A stretch of DNA of 64,000 nt from Corynebacterium atrinae (GTDB lineage: Bacteria; Actinomycetota; Actinomycetes; Mycobacteriales; Mycobacteriaceae): positions 744,001-808,000 of the forward strand of contig NZ_CP046977.1 in the NCBI RefSeq assembly GCF_030408455.1, given 5' to 3'. This document shows positions 53,857 through 62,379 of the stretch, one piece after another (the first letter of the stretch is position 1; each line of letters begins with the position of its first letter). Below the pieces are notes generated by a model that saw only the letters and a program-made list of their open reading frames with translations, was not told where the DNA came from and did not search any database. Both the position numbers and the translations under genes were made by a program.

Positions 53857-54075
53857 TCATGCAGCGCGTGCTTGTTTGCCGAGCTCCCCAACGACGTGGA
53901 CGTCAACTTCCACCTCCTCGACCTCGCGAGCCGAAAACCCGGACAAAGCGGCAATATCCTGGGCATACTCGCGAATCTCCGCCAGGCTGCGAGTCTGCGT
54001 AACGAAGCCGGGGATGCCATCGCTAGTAGATGACCACCACCCATTGCTTCGGGTGCTCATGACGGTGATCTTCAT
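53857..54075 (-). CDS. HicB-like small protein
   Basis: A 72-residue protein resembling HicB/YCII-type antitoxin folds: MKITVMSTRSNGWWSSTSDG and VTQTRSLAEIREYAQDIAAL match the double-stranded beta plus helix layout. GGAGG lies about seven bases before the ATG at 54075. The usual HicA toxin was looked for upstream and not found, so this is an orphan, perhaps not a toxin-antitoxin component. It lacks the C-terminal DNA-binding domain of longer HicB proteins. Confidence 0.55.
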   Translation of the reverse strand: MKITVMSTRSNGWWSSTSDGIPGFVTQTRSLAEIREYAQDIAALSGFSAREVEEVEVDVHVVGELGKQARAA

Positions 54076-54112
54076 GAGATTCCTCCGGGTCGAATTCTGC
54101 AAGCGGTGCTAG

Positions 54113-54256
54113 GTGATCGCGATGCCCTCCTCGCGACTTTTAGCCCCACTGGCAGTTCGCGTCCTGGGCTTTTTATCCCCGCGAACTCTGAAAATTGCGC
54201 TCAGGTCGCGATCAGCCCGTCGCGAGGACGTGATCGCGACGCCCTCCTCGCGACCT
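54113..54256. repeat. TCGCGA-rich repeat patch
   Basis: The 25-base unit starting GTGATCGCGA and ending CTCCTCGCGAC occurs at 54113-54137 and again at 54230-54254 with one difference. Between them GTCGCGATCA (54205-54214) is the exact inverted match of TGATCGCGAC (54231-54240). In all, TCGCGA occurs six times in 137 bases. No gene is visible in this stretch. Confidence 0.7.
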
Positions 54257-54288
54257 CAAACCCCGCTAGCCGCACACACAGCGAAAAG

Positions 54289-54360
54289 CTTCCCCACAAG
54301 GACTCGAACCTTGAATGCTGGTACCAAAAACCAGAGTGTTGCCAATTACACCATGGGGAA
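54289..54360 (-). tRNA. tRNA-Gln (anticodon UUG)
   Basis: 72-base cloverleaf on the minus strand. Acceptor arms TTCCCCA and TGGGGAA pair fully, the D arm is GTGT..ACAC, and the anticodon stem CTGGT/ACCAG surrounds loop TTTTGGT with anticodon TTG. The T arm contains GGTTCGAGTCC. The discriminator base is G; CCA is not encoded. Confidence 0.95.
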
Positions 54361-54424
54361 TTGCGATTGTTTCGCAGGACTAGGATACCTGACACCGTTC
54401 TGTGAACCGAAACGCCCGGCAAGA

Positions 54425-54430
54425 TAGGGT
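54425..54430 (+). promoter_or_regulatory. -10 box for leaderless TetR-mfd mRNA
   Basis: TAGGGT ends seven bases before the ATG at 54438; no ribosome site is present. Confidence 0.45.
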
Positions 54431-54437
54431 GTTAGCT

Positions 54438-55070
54438 ATGGTTCGACAGCGCATGACCGGCAAAGAACGCCGTGAGCAACTCATTTCAATCGGCCGTTCT
54501 GTCTTCGCGGAGCGTGGTTTCGAGGGCACGAGTGTGGAGGAGATCGCGCAGCGGGCGGGGGTGTCGAAGCCGGTTGTCTATGAGCACTTTGGGGGTAAGG
54601 AGGGGCTCTATGCAGTTGTCGTGGATCGGGAGATGCTCAGCCTGGAGCGGCTGATTATGCAGGCGCTGTCTCAGGGGCGTTCGCGGCATCGGATTGAGCA
54701 GGCGGTGATTGCGTTGCTCACCTATGTCGAGGAGGAAACCGATGGTTTCCGCATCCTCGTGCGCGATTCGGTGCCGGGTCAGGATAAGTCCTATTCCACA
54801 TTGTTGAATACGGCGGTCGGCCAGGTCTCGCATATTTTGGGCAATTCCTTCGAGCGTCAGGGCCTTGATCCGGACGCGGCGATTCTGTATGGGCAGGCGT
54901 TGGTGGGCATGGTGTCGATGACTGCGCAGTGGTGGCTGGATGAGCGGGAGCCGGCGAAGGAGGTGGTGGCGGCGCATATCGTCAATTTGAGTTGGAATGG
55001 TTTGGCGGGAATGGAGCCGCATCCCGTACTCTCCGAGGCTGTTATGCAGGAACTCTCAGGGGAGAAGTAG
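54438..55070 (+). CDS. TetR/AcrR family regulator upstream of mfd
   Basis: A 210-residue TetR protein with the HTH at about 10-55 (ISIGRSVFAERGFEGTSVEE, IAQRAGVSKPVVYEHFGGKE) and a helical effector domain (TAQWWLDEREPAKEVVAAHI). The start at 54438 is set by a leaderless-type promoter. Its stop shares one base with the GTG of mfd, so translation is coupled. The ligand is unknown; genes in this position near mfd are conserved in corynebacteria. Confidence 0.88.
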   Translation: MVRQRMTGKERREQLISIGRSVFAERGFEGTSVEEIAQRAGVSKPVVYEHFGGKEGLYAVVVDREMLSLERLIMQALSQGRSRHRIEQAVIALLTYVEEETDGFRILVRDSVPGQDKSYSTLLNTAVGQVSHILGNSFERQGLDPDAAILYGQALVGMVSMTAQWWLDEREPAKEVVAAHIVNLSWNGLAGMEPHPVLSEAVMQELSGEK

Positions 55071-58000
55071 TGACGGCAATGCTGGCGGGGCTGCTCAAGG
55101 TGGCGGCGACCGATCCGAAGCTGAAGGGCATGCTCACCCACCGTGGCGAGCCGCAGTTGCACCTGCAGGGGATTGATCAGACGCGGCCGTGGGCGGTGGG
55201 GGCGTTGGCGCAGCACTCGCCGGTCCTCGTCGTCACGGCGACGGGCCGGGAGGCGGAGGATCTCACGGCGGAGTTGCGGGCGCTGCTCGGCGACAAGGTG
55301 GCGTGGTTCCCGTCGTGGGAGACGCTCCCGCATGAGCGGCTCAGCCCGGGCGCCGACACGATTGGCCGTCGGGCGCAGGTCTTAGACCAGCTTATCGACG
55401 CCCGCGTGTCCGTCGTCGTCACCGCCGCCCGCGGGTTCTGCCAGCCCCTCCTCGAATCCGCGGAGGGCCGCGAGCCGATTCGGCTCGCCCAGGGCCAGGA
55501 GTATGACTTCTCCGCCCTCACGGAGCAGTTGGTGTTCCGCGCTTACCACCACGTGGACATGGTGGCTCGGCGCGGTGAGTTCGCTACCCGCGGCGGCATC
55601 CTCGACATCTTTCCGACGACCGCCGATCACCCCGTCCGCGTCGAGTTCTGGGGTGATGAGGTCACTGATATTCGCCAGTTCGCCGTCGCCGATCAGCGCA
55701 CCATCCCCGATGCCGAAGTCTCCCAGGTGGAGGTCTACCCGGCCCGCGAGCTGCCCATCACTCAAGCGATTGCCAAGCGCGCCGGGGAGCTCGCCCTTGA
55801 GCACCCCGGCAACGCCACCTTGGTGGAGTTGTTGACGAAGGTCTCCGACCGCATTCCTGCCGATGGCATGGAGGCGTTGATTCCCGCGCTCGTCGATAAG
55901 CAGATGCGGACCTTGCCGGAGTTGATGCCGGAGGGGACGCACGTGGTGCTCGTGGCGCCGGAGAAGATCCGGCGGCGCATCGCCGACCTGGAAGCCACCG
56001 ACGCCGAGTTTCTCGCGGCGGGCTGGGAGGCCGCCGCGATGGGCGCGACCGGCCCGATCGCCGCGGAGGGCCTCGACCTGTCCGCGTCGTCCTACCGTTC
56101 CTATGAATCGCTCGAGGTCAGCGTGCGTCAGGCGGGCTTGAGCTGGTGGACCTTCTCCCCGCCCGGCATGTTCGAAGGCGCGGAGGGGGACACCCTGCCG
56201 CTCGACTTCGAGCCCGGCCCCACCCCGCGTGGCGATGCCGACGGGATCGCCGCCATGATGTCCCTCCTGCTCGCCCACACCTCCTCCGGCGGACGCGCGG
56301 CCTTCATCGCCCCCGCCCAGGGCGCGATCAAACGCATGGTGGATCGCTTCGCCGAGCAGGGCATCCCCGCCCGCGTGGCCACACCCGGATGGGAACCGTC
56401 CCCCGGCGAAGTCACCCTCTACCAGGCGTTCAGCCACGCCGGAGTCGTATTCCCCAAGGTGCGCAAACACCGCGACGCCGAAGCCCTCCCGTTAGTTGTC
56501 ATCACCGAGACCGACCTCACCGGCAACCGCGTCGGCGACATCGCCGGGGCCAAGCGACGGCCCGCCAGGCGACGCCACCGCGTCGACCCCCTCGCCCTGA
56601 AGACCGGCGATTTCGTCGTGCACGAAACCCACGGCATCGGCCGCTTCCTCAAGATGGCCGAACGCAGCATCAACGCCGGCGATGAGAAAAGCCGCCGCGA
56701 ATACATTGTCCTCGAATACGCCCCCGCCAAACGCGGCCAACCCGCCGACCAGCTGTGGGTCCCCATGGATTCCCTCGACCTATTGTCGAAATACTCCGGC
56801 GGCGAATCCCCGACTCTGTCGAAGATGGGCGGCTCCGATTGGAAGAACACCAAGAAGAAGGCCCGCGCCGCCGTCCGTGAAATCGCCGGCGAACTCGTCG
56901 AGCTTTACGCTAAGCGCCAGGCCGCCCCCGGCCACCCCTTCGCCCCCGATTCGCCCTGGCAGAAGGAGATGGAGGATAACTTCCCCTTCGTCGAGACCGA
57001 GGACCAGATGCTGGCCATCGACGCCGTGAAAACCGACATGGAGGCGACTGTCCCCATGGACCGGGTCATCGTCGGCGACGTCGGCTACGGCAAAACCGAG
57101 GTTGCCGTCCGCGCCGCCTTCAAGGCCGTGCAAGACGGCAAGCAGGTCGCCGTCCTCGTGCCCACGACCCTGCTCGCCCAGCAGCACCTGGCCACCTTCG
57201 TCGAACGGATGCAGGGTTTCCCCATCACTATCCGCGGGCTCTCGCGCTTTACCTCCCGGCAGGAATCGAAGGAGATCCTCGCTGGTCTGGGCGACGGGTC
57301 CGTCGACATCGTTATTGGCACCCACCGCCTCCTGCAGACGGGCGTGCACTGGAAGAACCTCGGCCTCATCGTCGTCGATGAGGAGCAGCGCTTCGGCGTC
57401 GAACACAAAGAGCACATCAAGGCCCTGCGCACCAACGTTGATGTGCTCACCATGTCCGCCACCCCGATCCCGCGCACCCTGGAAATGTCGATGGCCGGCA
57501 TCCGCGAGATGACCACCATCCTCACACCCCCCGAGGACCGCCACCCCGTCCTCACCTACGTCGGCGCCCAAGAGGACAAGCAGATCGCCGCCTCCATCCG
57601 CCGCGAATTGCTTCGCGACGGCCAAGTATTCTTCATCCACAACAAAGTCGCCGACATCGAAAAGAAAGCCCGCGAGCTCCGCGACCTCGTCCCCGAAGCC
57701 CGCATCGTCGTCGCCCACGGCCAGATGGGGGAGGAGCAGCTCGAATCCACCGTCCAAGGGTTCTGGGACCGCGAATACGACGTCCTCGTTTGCACCACCA
57801 TCGTCGAAACCGGCCTCGACATCGCCAACGCCAACACCCTCATCGTGGAAAATGCCCACCACATGGGCCTTTCCCAGCTCCATCAGCTGCGCGGTCGCGT
57901 CGGACGATCCCGCGAGCGCGGCTACGCCTACTTCCTCTACCCCAAGGGCGCCTCACTCACCGAAACTTCCTACGACCGCCTGGCCACCATCGCCCAGAAC

Positions 58001-58711
58001 AACGACCTCGGGGCCGGCGTGGCCGTCGCGATGAAAGACCTTGAGATGCGCGGCGCCGGTAACGTCCTCGGCGCCCAACAATCCGGCCACATCGCCGGCG
58101 TCGGCTTCGACCTCTACGTCCGCCTCGTCGGCGAGGCCGTCGAGGTCTACAAGGCCTTAGCCCGCGGCGAAATGCCCGACGCCACCGACCAAGGTCCGAA
58201 GGAAATCCGCATCGACCTCCCCGTCGACGCCCACATCCCCGAGTCCTACATCAACTCCGAACGCCTCCGCCTCGAGGTCTACCGCAAGCTCGCCGCCTCC
58301 ACCGGCGACGCCGACCTCCAGCTCGTCGTCGAAGAGATGGAAGACCGCTACGGCCCCGTCCCCGAACCCGTCTCTCGCCTGCTGGCCGTCGCACGCCTGC
58401 GCCACCAGGCTCGGCGCGCCGGGGTCGGCGACATCATCGTCCAGGGCACCCGCATCAAAATCCACCCCGTCGACCTGCCCGATTCCAAACAAGTCCGCCT
58501 CAAACGCCTCTTTTCCGGCTCCACCTATCGGGCCGCCGCCAAAGCCATCCAGGTGTCCTTCCCCAAGACCGGCAACGGCGCAGGCCAACCCAACCTCCGC
58601 GACGTTGACCTGCTGCAATGGGTCGCCGACTTCCTCTCCAAGATGTTCGACCTACCTGAGGTGTCCGTCAGTGGGGAGCCCATGAAATCCACCGTTTTGA
58701 GCTTCCAATAG
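55070..58711 (+). CDS. mfd: transcription-repair coupling factor
   Basis: Removes RNA polymerase stalled at lesions and recruits UvrA. The 1213-residue protein has a UvrB-like N-terminal module (about 20-340) and the polymerase-interaction domain (VDPLALKTGDFVVHETHGIG near 520). The helicase has Walker A in VGDVGYGKTEVAVRAAFKAV, DEEQRFGVEHK, TMSATPIPRTLEMSMAG and LRGRVGRSRERGYAYF. The C-terminal TRCF domain is at about 1060-1200. The GTG at 55070 has GGGGAG five bases upstream; an ATG at 55079 is possible. Confidence 0.97.
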   Translation: MTAMLAGLLKVAATDPKLKGMLTHRGEPQLHLQGIDQTRPWAVGALAQHSPVLVVTATGREAEDLTAELRALLGDKVAWFPSWETLPHERLSPGADTIGRRAQVLDQLIDARVSVVVTAARGFCQPLLESAEGREPIRLAQGQEYDFSALTEQLVFRAYHHVDMVARRGEFATRGGILDIFPTTADHPVRVEFWGDEVTDIRQFAVADQRTIPDAEVSQVEVYPARELPITQAIAKRAGELALEHPGNATLVELLTKVSDRIPADGMEALIPALVDKQMRTLPELMPEGTHVVLVAPEKIRRRIADLEATDAEFLAAGWEAAAMGATGPIAAEGLDLSASSYRSYESLEVSVRQAGLSWWTFSPPGMFEGAEGDTLPLDFEPGPTPRGDADGIAAMMSLLLAHTSSGGRAAFIAPAQGAIKRMVDRFAEQGIPARVATPGWEPSPGEVTLYQAFSHAGVVFPKVRKHRDAEALPLVVITETDLTGNRVGDIAGAKRRPARRRHRVDPLALKTGDFVVHETHGIGRFLKMAERSINAGDEKSRREYIVLEYAPAKRGQPADQLWVPMDSLDLLSKYSGGESPTLSKMGGSDWKNTKKKARAAVREIAGELVELYAKRQAAPGHPFAPDSPWQKEMEDNFPFVETEDQMLAIDAVKTDMEATVPMDRVIVGDVGYGKTEVAVRAAFKAVQDGKQVAVLVPTTLLAQQHLATFVERMQGFPITIRGLSRFTSRQESKEILAGLGDGSVDIVIGTHRLLQTGVHWKNLGLIVVDEEQRFGVEHKEHIKALRTNVDVLTMSATPIPRTLEMSMAGIREMTTILTPPEDRHPVLTYVGAQEDKQIAASIRRELLRDGQVFFIHNKVADIEKKARELRDLVPEARIVVAHGQMGEEQLESTVQGFWDREYDVLVCTTIVETGLDIANANTLIVENAHHMGLSQLHQLRGRVGRSRERGYAYFLYPKGASLTETSYDRLATIAQNNDLGAGVAVAMKDLEMRGAGNVLGAQQSGHIAGVGFDLYVRLVGEAVEVYKALARGEMPDATDQGPKEIRIDLPVDAHIPESYINSERLRLEVYRKLAASTGDADLQLVVEEMEDRYGPVPEPVSRLLAVARLRHQARRAGVGDIIVQGTRIKIHPVDLPDSKQVRLKRLFSGSTYRAAAKAIQVSFPKTGNGAGQPNLRDVDLLQWVADFLSKMFDLPEVSVSGEPMKSTVLSFQ

Positions 58712-58761
58712 GTGACATAGATCATACTGTTCGTCGATGGCCTTAGGTGGGGAGTAAAACA

Positions 58762-58780
58762 TTAGGTGAAGCTACCCTGA
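58762..58780. promoter_or_regulatory. DtxR-type iron box upstream of feoA
   Basis: TTAGGTGAAGCTACCCTGA matches the DtxR consensus TTAGGTTAGCCTAACCTAA at 14 of 19 positions. It lies 13 bases before the feoA start, so iron-bound DtxR would block transcription or early elongation. Confidence 0.65.
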
Positions 58781-58793
58781 CCAGAGGATCGAC

Positions 58794-58988
58794 ATGGACA
58801 CCGAAATCGTGCTTGGCGACGCCGCCGCCACACCCACCGAACTCCGCCAACGTTTCCAGGAGCTCGGCCTGCGCCCCGGTACGACGATTCGCCTCGGGCA
58901 GGCCACCGCGGGCGGTGGCCGGGTGGTCTCCGTAGGTAGCGTCCGCTACGCCTTCGATCGGCGCACCCTCGACGGGTTGTTGTCATGA
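58794..58988 (+). CDS. feoA: ferrous iron transport protein A
   Basis: A 64-residue SH3-like FeoA domain protein (LRQRFQELGLRPGTTIRLGQ, then VVSVGSVRYAFDRRTLDGLL). AGAGGATCG precedes the ATG. Its last bases overlap feoB (ATGA), so the two are coupled. FeoA binds FeoB and helps ferrous uptake. A DtxR-like box just upstream suggests iron repression. Confidence 0.85.
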   Translation: MDTEIVLGDAAATPTELRQRFQELGLRPGTTIRLGQATAGGGRVVSVGSVRYAFDRRTLDGLLS

Positions 58989-60898
58989 CCGAAGTCAACA
59001 CCTGCAGCCACTGCGGGCCTGCCCCTCGGCCCGCCGAGGAGGGTGCAGCCGTGGTTGCGCTCATTGGTGCCCAAAACTCCGGCAAGTCCACCCTCTTCAA
59101 TGCGCTCACCGGTTCGCGCGTGCGCACCGGAAACTGGCCCGGCACCTCCGTCGCCGTCAGCCGCGGCGCCTGGGGTAGGGGCCGCGAACTCATCGACTTC
59201 CCCGGCACCTACTCACTCAACCCGCTCAGCCCCGACGAGGCACTGACCCGCACCATGCTTGTCGACGCCCCGCCAGCGGAGCGTCCCGCTGCCATCATCG
59301 TCGCCGTCGACGCGACCGCCCTCGGCCGCAGCCTCTACCTGGTGACTCAAGCCCTGGAGCAGGACCACCGCGTCATCGTTGCCTTGACGAAGACCGACAT
59401 CGCCCGCACCCAAGGTGAGGAGGTCCACGCCGAGGCCCTCGCCGATCAACTCGGCGTCCCCGTCGTCGTGGTCAATGGCCGCTCCCGCCAGGGGCTAAGG
59501 GAACTCGACGACGTCCTCTCAGCACACCAGCACCACCACCCTCGCCACTTCGACGAGGAGGAGCGCTTCGCGTTTATCGACGCCGCCGCTAACGCCGCCA
59601 CTTCGACCATCGAGGGTGTCCACACCAATTGGACCGAACGCATCGACCGCGTCGCCCTCCACCCCGTGTGGGGGCCGATCGCCTTCCTCGCCGTCATGTG
59701 GGCCGTCTTCGAAATCACCATCTACCTCGCCGCGCCGCTGCAGGGGTGGGCCGAATGGCTGCTCACCGGGCCAACTGCCGACGCCGCCCGCGCCGGCCTC
59801 ACCTTTCTCCGCATCGACCACTGGCTAGTCACCGGCCTCATCGTCGACGGGCTGATCTCCGGCGTCGGTATGGTCGCCAGCTTCCTGCCACTCATGGCGC
59901 TGATGTTTTTATGCATGGCCATCCTCGAGGACTCCGGATACATGGCCCGCGCGGCCGTCGTCACGGATCGAGTCATGCGATCCATCGGCCTGCCCGGCAA
60001 AGCCTTCATCCCCATCGTCATCGGCTTCGGCTGCAACGTCCCCGCCATCTCCGCCACCCGCACGCTGAGCTCACCACGCCAACGCATCCTCACCTCCCTG
60101 CTCATCCCCTTCACCTCCTGCTCCGCCCGCCTCGTGGTTTTTCTCATGCTCGGGACAGTGTTCTTCCCGAACAACGCCGGCACCGTCGTTTTCACGATGT
60201 ACGTCATCTCCATCGCCCTCGTCGTCCTCACTGGACTACTCCTCCGCCACACCCTCTGGCGCACGATGCCCTCCGAGCCCCTGCTCATCGACCTGCCCAC
60301 CTACCAATGGCCCACCCCGCGCCTCGCTGCCACCGTCGTCTGGGTTCGTGTGCGCGGCTTCCTCAAGGACGCCGCCACCATCATCGTCGCTACCGTCATC
60401 GTGGTCTGGCTCCTGCTGTCTATCCCCGTAGGTGGCTCAACCCCGGCCCCGGGAGAGGCGCCCGCGCCCGCAGAATCCGCCTACGGCGTAGTCAGCCACG
60501 CCATCGCCCCCGTCTTCGAACCCGCCGGGTTCGGCTCCTGGTCCCTGACCGGGCCGCTGCTCACCGGCTTCGTGGCCAAGGAGGCCGTCATCTCGACGTG
60601 GGCCCAGACCTACGCCGTAGACGACGTCACCGACGAGTCCGCCGAGGAGCAAGCCGCCAGCCCCCTTGCCCGCGAGGTCGCACGCGACTTCGGGGAAGCC
60701 TCCGGTGGACATGCCCACGCCGCCGTCTGGGCGTACATGCTGTTCATGCTCTGCTACACCCCCTGCGTGGCGACGATCGCCGCCCAAAAACGAGAAATCG
60801 GCTGGCGCTGGACGCTATTCGGTTTCGGCGTCCAACTCGTCTTCGCGTGGTTGCTCGCCACCGGTGCCTTCCAACTGCTCAAGCTGGTGGGACTGTGA
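58985..60898 (+). CDS. feoB: ferrous iron transporter B
   Basis: A 637-residue ferrous iron permease with an N-terminal GTPase (about 20-185) and about 8-10 membrane segments. G1 is GAQNSGKSTLFNAL, G3 is DFPGTYSLNPLSPDE and G4 reads TKTD instead of NKxD, as in some actinobacterial FeoB. The core Gate motifs GFGCNVPAISATRTL and LIPFTSCSARLVVFLML are clear, as is AVISTWAQTYAV. A short Cys-containing N-terminus (TCSHCGPAPRP) may bind metal. Overlaps feoA and feoC on both sides. Confidence 0.95.
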   Translation: MTEVNTCSHCGPAPRPAEEGAAVVALIGAQNSGKSTLFNALTGSRVRTGNWPGTSVAVSRGAWGRGRELIDFPGTYSLNPLSPDEALTRTMLVDAPPAERPAAIIVAVDATALGRSLYLVTQALEQDHRVIVALTKTDIARTQGEEVHAEALADQLGVPVVVVNGRSRQGLRELDDVLSAHQHHHPRHFDEEERFAFIDAAANAATSTIEGVHTNWTERIDRVALHPVWGPIAFLAVMWAVFEITIYLAAPLQGWAEWLLTGPTADAARAGLTFLRIDHWLVTGLIVDGLISGVGMVASFLPLMALMFLCMAILEDSGYMARAAVVTDRVMRSIGLPGKAFIPIVIGFGCNVPAISATRTLSSPRQRILTSLLIPFTSCSARLVVFLMLGTVFFPNNAGTVVFTMYVISIALVVLTGLLLRHTLWRTMPSEPLLIDLPTYQWPTPRLAATVVWVRVRGFLKDAATIIVATVIVVWLLLSIPVGGSTPAPGEAPAPAESAYGVVSHAIAPVFEPAGFGSWSLTGPLLTGFVAKEAVISTWAQTYAVDDVTDESAEEQAASPLAREVARDFGEASGGHAHAAVWAYMLFMLCYTPCVATIAAQKREIGWRWTLFGFGVQLVFAWLLATGAFQLLKLVGL

Positions 60899-61131
60899 GC
60901 CCGCTCGCCGCGGTCCGTCAGGCCCTCGCCGAGGGGGTGTTGGGCCGGGTGCTCATCGCCAAGCAGACGGGCCTGCACCCCGCCACCGTCGACGCCATCC
61001 TCGAACACCTCACCCGCACGGGCGAACTTGACACCGAAATCCTGGCCAGCTGTCCCGGCGGATCCTGTGTATCCTGCGCCACCGGCTGCCCGTCCCATGG
61101 ACCACTCATCCTGACGTTGCGCAAGCCCTAA
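60895..61131 (+). CDS. feoC: FeoC-like winged-helix protein with cysteine motif
   Basis: A 78-residue protein starting at a GTG that overlaps the feoB stop. The winged-helix part is LIAKQTGLHPATVDAILEHL. The C-terminal cysteines (SCPGGSCVSCATGCPSHG) resemble the Fe-S site of FeoC. It likely regulates FeoB stability or transcription in response to iron or oxygen. The family is assigned from position, size and the Cys pattern. Confidence 0.75.
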   Translation: MSPLAAVRQALAEGVLGRVLIAKQTGLHPATVDAILEHLTRTGELDTEILASCPGGSCVSCATGCPSHGPLILTLRKP

Positions 61132-61150
61132 CCGCTCAGAACCCGCGAAA

Positions 61151-61177
61151 CTGTGGATAGGTTGCGGCTATCCACAG
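61151..61177. repeat. perfect inverted repeat made of DnaA-box-like halves
   Basis: CTGTGGATAG (61151-61160) and CTATCCACAG (61168-61177) are exact complements around GTTGCGG. Each half contains TATCCACA, one base short of the DnaA box TTATCCACA. It lies 20 bases after feoC and could be a hairpin terminator or a DnaA-binding pair. Confidence 0.6.
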
Positions 61178-61217
61178 GCTGGCGTCCCTGCTTATCGACG
61201 TCCCCACCTCCTTCCCC

Positions 61218-61223
61218 TAGCCT
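61218..61223 (+). promoter_or_regulatory. -10 box for leaderless DUF222/HNH mRNA
   Basis: TAGCCT is followed by seven bases and then the ATG at 61231. Confidence 0.5.
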
Positions 61224-61230
61224 CCAAGAC

Positions 61231-62379
61231 ATGGACATCCTGAGCGCTTTGGAAGCACTGGAAGGCAGGGGCATCGAGATACTAGAGACCATCTCGACCG
61301 GCCGCCTCAGCCGCCAGCGCCTCATCGAACTCGGACACTCCGCCGCCACTTCCGGGAAATGGGCCCGACTCGCCCAGACTTTCTTCGGGCCCGTCCGCGA
61401 GCGTCGACTGCAGTCGGAGGCAGTGAGGGCCGCCCAGGCGGGACGATTGTCGATTGATGCCCTGCTGGTCGTCGATAAGCACTCCCGCAAGCTGCTCAAA
61501 GACGCCCCCTTAAGCGAATGGGAACTCCGCGCCGAACTGTGCGGCCTCACTGGCACCGTCGAAGACATCGACCGACAAGCCGCCGCCCGCGTGCGTGACA
61601 TCAACCGAGCCGTCGCCGACGCTGAGAAGAAAGCCTTCGGCAGACGCTCGCTCAAAGGCGGCAAAAACACCGACGCCCAAGGGCTCCGCACCATCACGGT
61701 GACCCTGCCCGAACGCCTCATGTCGACAACCCTGTCGCACCTGCGCACCACCGCCAGTCGGCTCCGCAACGACCAACCCATGCTCAGCTACGAACAAGCC
61801 ATGGCTGACGCTTTCCTCTCCCACGTCAACGGGGCACGAGGGGAAGAACCCATGTCGCGTAGTTTGACGCCTCTCGTCGTCATCGGCCTGCCCGACTGGG
61901 CCGCACTCCAACGCCACGAAGCCGACGACACCATCTTTGCCATTACCGACGGCACCACCATCACCGGAGCCGAACTCGTGCGCACACAGATGGCCGACCA
62001 CCACCTCGTTGGCATCTACGACCCCGTCGAAGGACCCGTCAACCTCTACCGATCCCGCCGACTCGCCAACGACAAACAACGCCTACTTCTCGCCGCCGAA
62101 ACCATCCTCTGCCCACAACCCGGCTGCACCACCTCCGCCGAAGAATGCCAAGCCCACCACCTCACAGCCTGGAAGCAAGGCGGAGAAACAAACCTAGACA
62201 ACCTCACCATGGCATGCCGAGTCCATAACGCCCGCAACGACGACGACCCCAACGCCCCACCCCGCAATGGACGGCTAGAACGAGAAGCCGGCGGCGTGAT
62301 CTTCCACCCACCAGACGGGCGAGCGCCAGAAAACAACCGACACCCGATCCGCAACCTCTCGGCGATGGCCCTGATCTAG
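61231..62379 (+). CDS. DUF222 / HNH endonuclease domain protein (second copy)
   Basis: A 382-residue member of the same family as the gene at 8791-10152 but clearly divergent. The HNH motif is near 300-335: CPQPGCTTSAEECQAHHLTA, then WKQGGETNLDNLTMACRVHN. The DUF222 region fills the N-terminal two thirds (AGRLSIDALLVVDKHSRKLL). The start at 61231 is set by the leaderless promoter. It ends overlapping the convergent APC transporter gene by four bases. Role unknown; multi-copy in many actinobacteria. Confidence 0.85.
   Translation: MDILSALEALEGRGIEILETISTGRLSRQRLIELGHSAATSGKWARLAQTFFGPVRERRLQSEAVRAAQAGRLSIDALLVVDKHSRKLLKDAPLSEWELRAELCGLTGTVEDIDRQAAARVRDINRAVADAEKKAFGRRSLKGGKNTDAQGLRTITVTLPERLMSTTLSHLRTTASRLRNDQPMLSYEQAMADAFLSHVNGARGEEPMSRSLTPLVVIGLPDWAALQRHEADDTIFAITDGTTITGAELVRTQMADHHLVGIYDPVEGPVNLYRSRRLANDKQRLLLAAETILCPQPGCTTSAEECQAHHLTAWKQGGETNLDNLTMACRVHNARNDDDPNAPPRNGRLEREAGGVIFHPPDGRAPENNRHPIRNLSAMALI

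Noticed and set aside
54076..54288. HicA toxin gene upstream of the HicB-like gene
   Set aside because: All frames on the minus strand were checked by eye; only the TCGCGA repeats and stops were seen.
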